This document shows positions 60,259 to 64,000 of a stretch of 64,000 nt of DNA, in pieces (within the stretch, counting starts at the first letter, position 1; every line of letters begins with the position of its first letter). The notes beneath the pieces were generated by a model that was not told the DNA's origin, ran no database searches, and saw only the letters and a list, made by a program, of their open reading frames with translations. A program made the position numbers and the translations under genes. Source of the stretch: Veillonella nakazawae. Its GTDB lineage: Bacteria; Bacillota; Negativicutes; Veillonellales; Veillonellaceae. The stretch lies in the NCBI RefSeq assembly GCF_013393365.1, contig NZ_AP022321.1:1360001-1424000 (forward strand). Direction: 5' to 3'.

Positions 60259-61563
60259 TTATGGAATAATATGGTGTTTTTCAAATAACTGACGTAACTC
60301 TTGTGTATTGCGTTGTGTAGCACCGCGATTTTCACGAATAATATCAAGACAGTTTTGCCCCATTTCCGTTGATAAATCCTTATCCTTACATAATCGCAAT
60401 ACCATATCAGTTAATTCTTTACCATTCTTCACCTGCTCACAAGCATGACGAGAATGTAATAAAGCGAAAATCTCTTTGAAATTAAACATATATGGTCCTA
60501 CAAGAATTGGTTTACCATGTGCTGCCGGTTCGAGAATATTATGGCCCCCAGTTTTCACAAGAGAACCACCAACAAAAATAATATCCCCTAAGCTATATAA
60601 ACGACCGAGTTCGCCAATAGTATCCAAAACAACTACAGGTATTCCTTCATGAACTGGCTCTGTCATATCACTACGACAAATAGCATTTAATTCATAACGC
60701 TTCGCTAGATTTTGAACATCATGACCGCGATATATCTCACGAGGCGCAATTAGTAAACGAGCTTGAGGGTATTCTTGTAATACTTGTTTAAAGGTCTCAA
60801 ATATTGTTTCTTCCTCACCCTTATGTGTACTACCAGCAATAATTATAGGATGATTATTACCAAAGCCAAACTCTTCAAGAAGAGATTGTTTTTCTTCGTT
60901 TGATACAGTAGCGTACGTTTGGTCGTACTTCATATTCCCTGTTACAGTAATATCTGGTGTATGAGCTCCTAACACTTCAATATGTGCTGCATCAAACTTA
61001 GATTGCATACAAAAACGTTCAATAGAACGCAACATTTCTTTTGTGAACGCACTAATATATTTATAGCGTTTCATACTACGATCAGAAATCCGCCCATTAA
61101 CCATCATAACAGGAATATCTTCTGATTGCGCAATGCGCAAGAAATTTGGCCAAATTTCTGTTTCTACAAGTAAGATAGTAATAGGTTTAATAATATGCAA
61201 AATCTTACGTGTCAAATAAGGCAAATCAAGAGGGAAGAAAATAATACCTTCTGCCTCCGGAATAATGCGATGTGCCATTGCATGACCTGTAGCAGTTACG
61301 ACAGATACGACCACAACGGCTTCAGGAAATTCCTTTTTTACCTCTTTTACTAACGGACTAGTAGCTACAATTTCCCCTACAGAAGCAGCATGAATCCAAA
61401 TAGCACGACGTCCTTCAATTTTCTTTAGTAATGAGGCTGGCATATAGCCTGCACTCTGTTTGATACGCTCATAAAATCCATCTTCAAAGGCGAGACGGTA
61501 TAAAATAACCGGAATCAAGCCAATCCAATAAAATATGAGCAATACATTATATATCCAGTACAT
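60259..61563 (-). CDS. waaA: 3-deoxy-D-manno-octulosonic acid transferase
   Basis: A GT30 glycosyltransferase that puts Kdo on lipid IVA. The 434 residues have an N-terminal membrane segment, IWIHAASVGEIVATSPLV (catalytic Glu), VETEIWPNFLR and the C-terminal FVGGSLVKTGGHNILEPAAHGKPILVGP nucleotide-sugar site. Only 2 bp from msbA. Confidence 0.95.
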   Translation of the reverse strand: MYWIYNVLLIFYWIGLIPVILYRLAFEDGFYERIKQSAGYMPASLLKKIEGRRAIWIHAASVGEIVATSPLVKEVKKEFPEAVVVVSVVTATGHAMAHRIIPEAEGIIFFPLDLPYLTRKILHIIKPITILLVETEIWPNFLRIAQSEDIPVMMVNGRISDRSMKRYKYISAFTKEMLRSIERFCMQSKFDAAHIEVLGAHTPDITVTGNMKYDQTYATVSNEEKQSLLEEFGFGNNHPIIIAGSTHKGEEETIFETFKQVLQEYPQARLLIAPREIYRGHDVQNLAKRYELNAICRSDMTEPVHEGIPVVVLDTIGELGRLYSLGDIIFVGGSLVKTGGHNILEPAAHGKPILVGPYMFNFKEIFALLHSRHACEQVKNGKELTDMVLRLCKDKDLSTEMGQNCLDIIRENRGATQRNTQELRQLFEKHHIIP

Positions 61564-61565
61564 GG

Positions 61566-63296
61566 TTATCCTTTGTTGGAGAATTGAACGGAATAGAGAT
61601 GATTGTACAATCCGCCATTAACAGCTAATAGCTCTTGGTGAGTCCCCTGCTCTACCAAGTGGCCTTGATTAAGTACAACAATTTGATGAGCATTTTGAAC
61701 TGTGCTCAATCGATGGGCAATAACAAATGCAGTACGCCCTTTCATGAGGCGATCTAGTGCCTCTTGTACAAGTTTTTCACTCTCTGTATCTAATGCAGAT
61801 GTGGCTTCATCCAAGATTAGAATACGAGGATCTTTTAAAATAGCACGTGCAATGGCTACCCGTTGACGTTGACCGCCAGATAAGGAGCTGCCTCGCTCAC
61901 CTACAACTGTATCGAGACCATCAGGCATCTTTTCTACGAACTCAAGAACATTAGCAGCCTTAGCAGCTTCATATACCTCTTCATCAGTAGCATCTAATCG
62001 ACCATACAAGATATTCTCTTTAATTGTGGCATTAAATAATACTGTTTCTTGTGGTACAAGTCCGATTTGCTCACGTAATGATTTAAATGTAACATCTTTT
62101 ACATTATAACCATCAATGGTAAGAGCGCCACCCGTTACATCGTAGAAGCGAGGTAACAAGTTAGCAAGAGTCGTTTTACCTGCTCCAGATGGACCAACAA
62201 GGGCTACACTTTCACCAGCCTTAACAGACAACGTGAAGTTTTCAAGCGCCGTTTTTTCACCATCATAAGAGAAGGAAACATCTTTAAACTCTACATCGCC
62301 TTTAATAGATGGCAACGTAATAGCATCAGCTTTTTCTACAACATCAGTTTTAGTATCTAAGATTTCAAATACACGATCAGCTGCTGCTAAGGCTTTTTGA
62401 ATGTTACCATACACTTGGCTCAAGCGTTTTACCGGGTTGGACAAATTAATGGCATAAATCAAGAAAGCAATCAAAGAGCCTGCTGTAATAGTTCCTGTTA
62501 CTACAGAATAGCCACCATACCAAAGAATGACTGCCACTGCAATAGCCGCAGAAAACTCAACCATTGGACTTAGTAAACTAGTCAACTTAGTAGCTTTAAT
62601 AACAGCTTTAAAGTTGCGATCATTTTCATCTTCAAAACGCTTGCGTTCAAAATCTTCACGGGCGAAGGATTTCACAACACGAATTGCACTAATAACCTCT
62701 TGTAAAAGGGCTGTAATGTCAGCCACACGACCTTGTACATCATGACCTGCGACGCGAAGCTTTTTACCAAATACATTGATAATGACCAACACTACAGGAA
62801 CCGTAATAAAGGTAACGAGTGTCAATTTCCAATCAATGAGAAGCATAGACACGAGAGAACCTATCAGTGTTACAGATTCTGTAATAAAGGAAATTAAGTT
62901 ATCCACTACAGCAGACTGAAGCGCAGCAACGTCATTTGTAAGATTACTCATGATAACGCCTGTTTTACGGCGGTCAAAATAAGATAAACTTAATTTTTGC
63001 AAGTGATTAAAAATAGCCTCACGGACATCGATGATGACACGTTGTCCAATGTAGGACATATTATAGGTTTGACCATAGGTAGCAAAGCCACGAATTAAGA
63101 ATATAAGAATGATAGCCCCTACAATGAGGTTCAACATAAACATATTCTTTTCATCTAATACTTGGTCTACTACATTTTTAATTAACCAAGGAACTACCAA
63201 GTAGGCTGCAGCTGCAACAATCATGCAAAATACTGCAAAGATCATGCGCTTATAATAAGGCTTTACAAAATATAAGAGCCTAGAGTAACTATTCAT
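61566..63296 (-). CDS. msbA: Lipid A flippase-type ABC transporter (MsbA family)
   Basis: A 576-residue half-transporter: six membrane helices (about 1-320) fused to an ATPase with Walker A GPSGAGKTT, signature LSGGQRQRVAIARAIL and Walker B ILILDEATSALD. Position between lpxB and waaA identifies it as the core lipid A flippase. It overlaps the lpxB stop by 8 bp. Confidence 0.93.
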   Translation of the reverse strand: MNSYSRLLYFVKPYYKRMIFAVFCMIVAAAAYLVVPWLIKNVVDQVLDEKNMFMLNLIVGAIILIFLIRGFATYGQTYNMSYIGQRVIIDVREAIFNHLQKLSLSYFDRRKTGVIMSNLTNDVAALQSAVVDNLISFITESVTLIGSLVSMLLIDWKLTLVTFITVPVVLVIINVFGKKLRVAGHDVQGRVADITALLQEVISAIRVVKSFAREDFERKRFEDENDRNFKAVIKATKLTSLLSPMVEFSAAIAVAVILWYGGYSVVTGTITAGSLIAFLIYAINLSNPVKRLSQVYGNIQKALAAADRVFEILDTKTDVVEKADAITLPSIKGDVEFKDVSFSYDGEKTALENFTLSVKAGESVALVGPSGAGKTTLANLLPRFYDVTGGALTIDGYNVKDVTFKSLREQIGLVPQETVLFNATIKENILYGRLDATDEEVYEAAKAANVLEFVEKMPDGLDTVVGERGSSLSGGQRQRVAIARAILKDPRILILDEATSALDTESEKLVQEALDRLMKGRTAFVIAHRLSTVQNAHQIVVLNQGHLVEQGTHQELLAVNGGLYNHLYSVQFSNKG

Positions 63297-64000
63297 TACA
63301 TTTCTCCTTACCGAGATTATATACTAATTCCGCTACACGCTTTACGGCGCCTGGTTCACCTAATTTATGATGTACTTCACGCAATTCACTGCGCATAGCT
63401 TTATTTTTCTCAACATCAGTTAGAAGAGGTTCCACTAAAGATACAATAGCCTGTGGTGTAACAGAATCTTGTAATAATTCAGGAATTACCTCTTTACCAG
63501 CCACAATATTAGGCAATCCTACATGTGATACATTTACTACCATTTTTCCAATACCATAAGTAATTGGGGAGACACGGTACAGTAACACTGTCGGTAATTC
63601 CATCATTGCTGTTTCCAACGTAGCAGTTCCTGATGCGGCAAGGCACACATCACAAATCTGCATCAAGTCATACGTATGGTCTTCTGTAATCGTAACAGGC
63701 ACCTTATGGGCATCGATAAAGGTTTCCAGCTCACTGCGATCGATGGTATGTGCTCGAGGTAAGAAGAATTGAATATCTTCATGGTTTGCCATCAATTGCT
63801 CACCACTTTTTAACATCGTATCAAGCAATGATAAAACCTCTTGCTTGCGACTGCCAGGCATGAGTAAAACCTTTTTAGCCTCTTTACGGGCTCCAAAATA
63901 TTCCTCAGCCTCATCTTTAGTCATTGTAGGATGTACGATATCCAATAAAGGATGCCCTACAAATTCTACATCGCATTTATATTTGCGATACGCTTCTGCT
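63289..64000 (-). CDS. lpxB: Lipid-A-disaccharide synthase, C-terminal part (cut by window edge)
   Basis: A GT19 enzyme that joins UDP-diacylglucosamine and lipid X. The frame is open to the right edge (translation there reads AEAYRKYKCDVEFVGHPLLD), so the N-terminal third or more lies outside. Visible motifs include VLLMPGSRKQEV, AASGTATLETAMMELPTVLLYRVSPITY and LPNIVAGKEVIPELLQD. About 237 residues are in the window. Confidence 0.94.
   Translation of the reverse strand, partial: AEAYRKYKCDVEFVGHPLLDIVHPTMTKDEAEEYFGARKEAKKVLLMPGSRKQEVLSLLDTMLKSGEQLMANHEDIQFFLPRAHTIDRSELETFIDAHKVPVTITEDHTYDLMQICDVCLAASGTATLETAMMELPTVLLYRVSPITYGIGKMVVNVSHVGLPNIVAGKEVIPELLQDSVTPQAIVSLVEPLLTDVEKNKAMRSELREVHHKLGEPGAVKRVAELVYNLGKEKCNE

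Overview
This window fits a Veillonella-type bacterium: a Negativicute, i.e. a Firmicute that keeps an outer membrane and LPS. Three things support this. The left end carries a 16S rRNA whose sequence looks like Veillonella. The right third is a long run of LPS synthesis and transport genes. Next to it are two tandem OmpM-type porins, each with a periplasmic SLH domain, the outer-membrane tethering proteins of this class. Housekeeping synteny is otherwise Firmicute-like (ylxM-ffh-rpsP-khpA-ylqD-rimM-trmD; rapZ-yvcK-whiA). The species was not resolved. Almost every gene is on the minus strand; only three genes (21820-28454) are on the plus strand.

Layout. 1-1282 is the 5' part of a 16S gene on the minus strand, with a boxA-like leader and two tandem sigma70 promoters. 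1884-2645 is a decayed MFS transporter. 2715-11712 is a translocation, tRNA-modification and repair block: secD/secF, a 5-formyl-THF cyclo-ligase, yajC, tgt, queA, a SpoIID-like protein and ruvCAB. 11916-13235 holds yebC and an RNA methyltransferase. 13343-16743 is a four-gene island: DUF4178, DUF350 membrane protein, a small membrane protein with a Gly/Ser tail, and a glutathionylspermidine-synthase-like ATP-grasp ligase. 16818-21587 is the trmD/rimM/rpsP/ffh block. 21820-28454 is an accessory stretch with a flavin disulfide oxidoreductase, an ECF S-component, a copper P-type ATPase, yigZ, a small unknown ORF and a LysR regulator.

28663-36874 is a complete-looking pyrimidine operon (pyrB-pyrC-carA-carB-pyrK-pyrD in transcription order). 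It is preceded by a promoter, a PyrR-type RNA site and an intrinsic terminator, so it is probably controlled by UMP-dependent attenuation. 37227-40514 encodes a 1095-residue exported protein with about 540 residues of Ala/Glu/Lys/Arg-rich helix. 40527-44591 is HAD-rapZ-yvcK-whiA. 44880-47959 holds the two OmpM genes. Each has its own promoter and a leader of about 160 nt, and the two leaders share an identical 20-nt element. 48572-64000 runs (in transcription order) lpxB-msbA-waaA-lpxK-kdsB-kdsA-kdsD-kdsC-lpxL-lptC-lptA-lptB-lptF/G-DUF3084-RNaseH-fold protein-yitT-lepB. It makes Kdo and lipid A, flips the lipid with MsbA and builds the Lpt bridge.

The most interesting items are the ATP-grasp/DUF350/DUF4178 island, the shared OmpM leader element, and the long helical exported protein. 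All function calls rest on recognised motifs and gene order read by eye; no database search was run.
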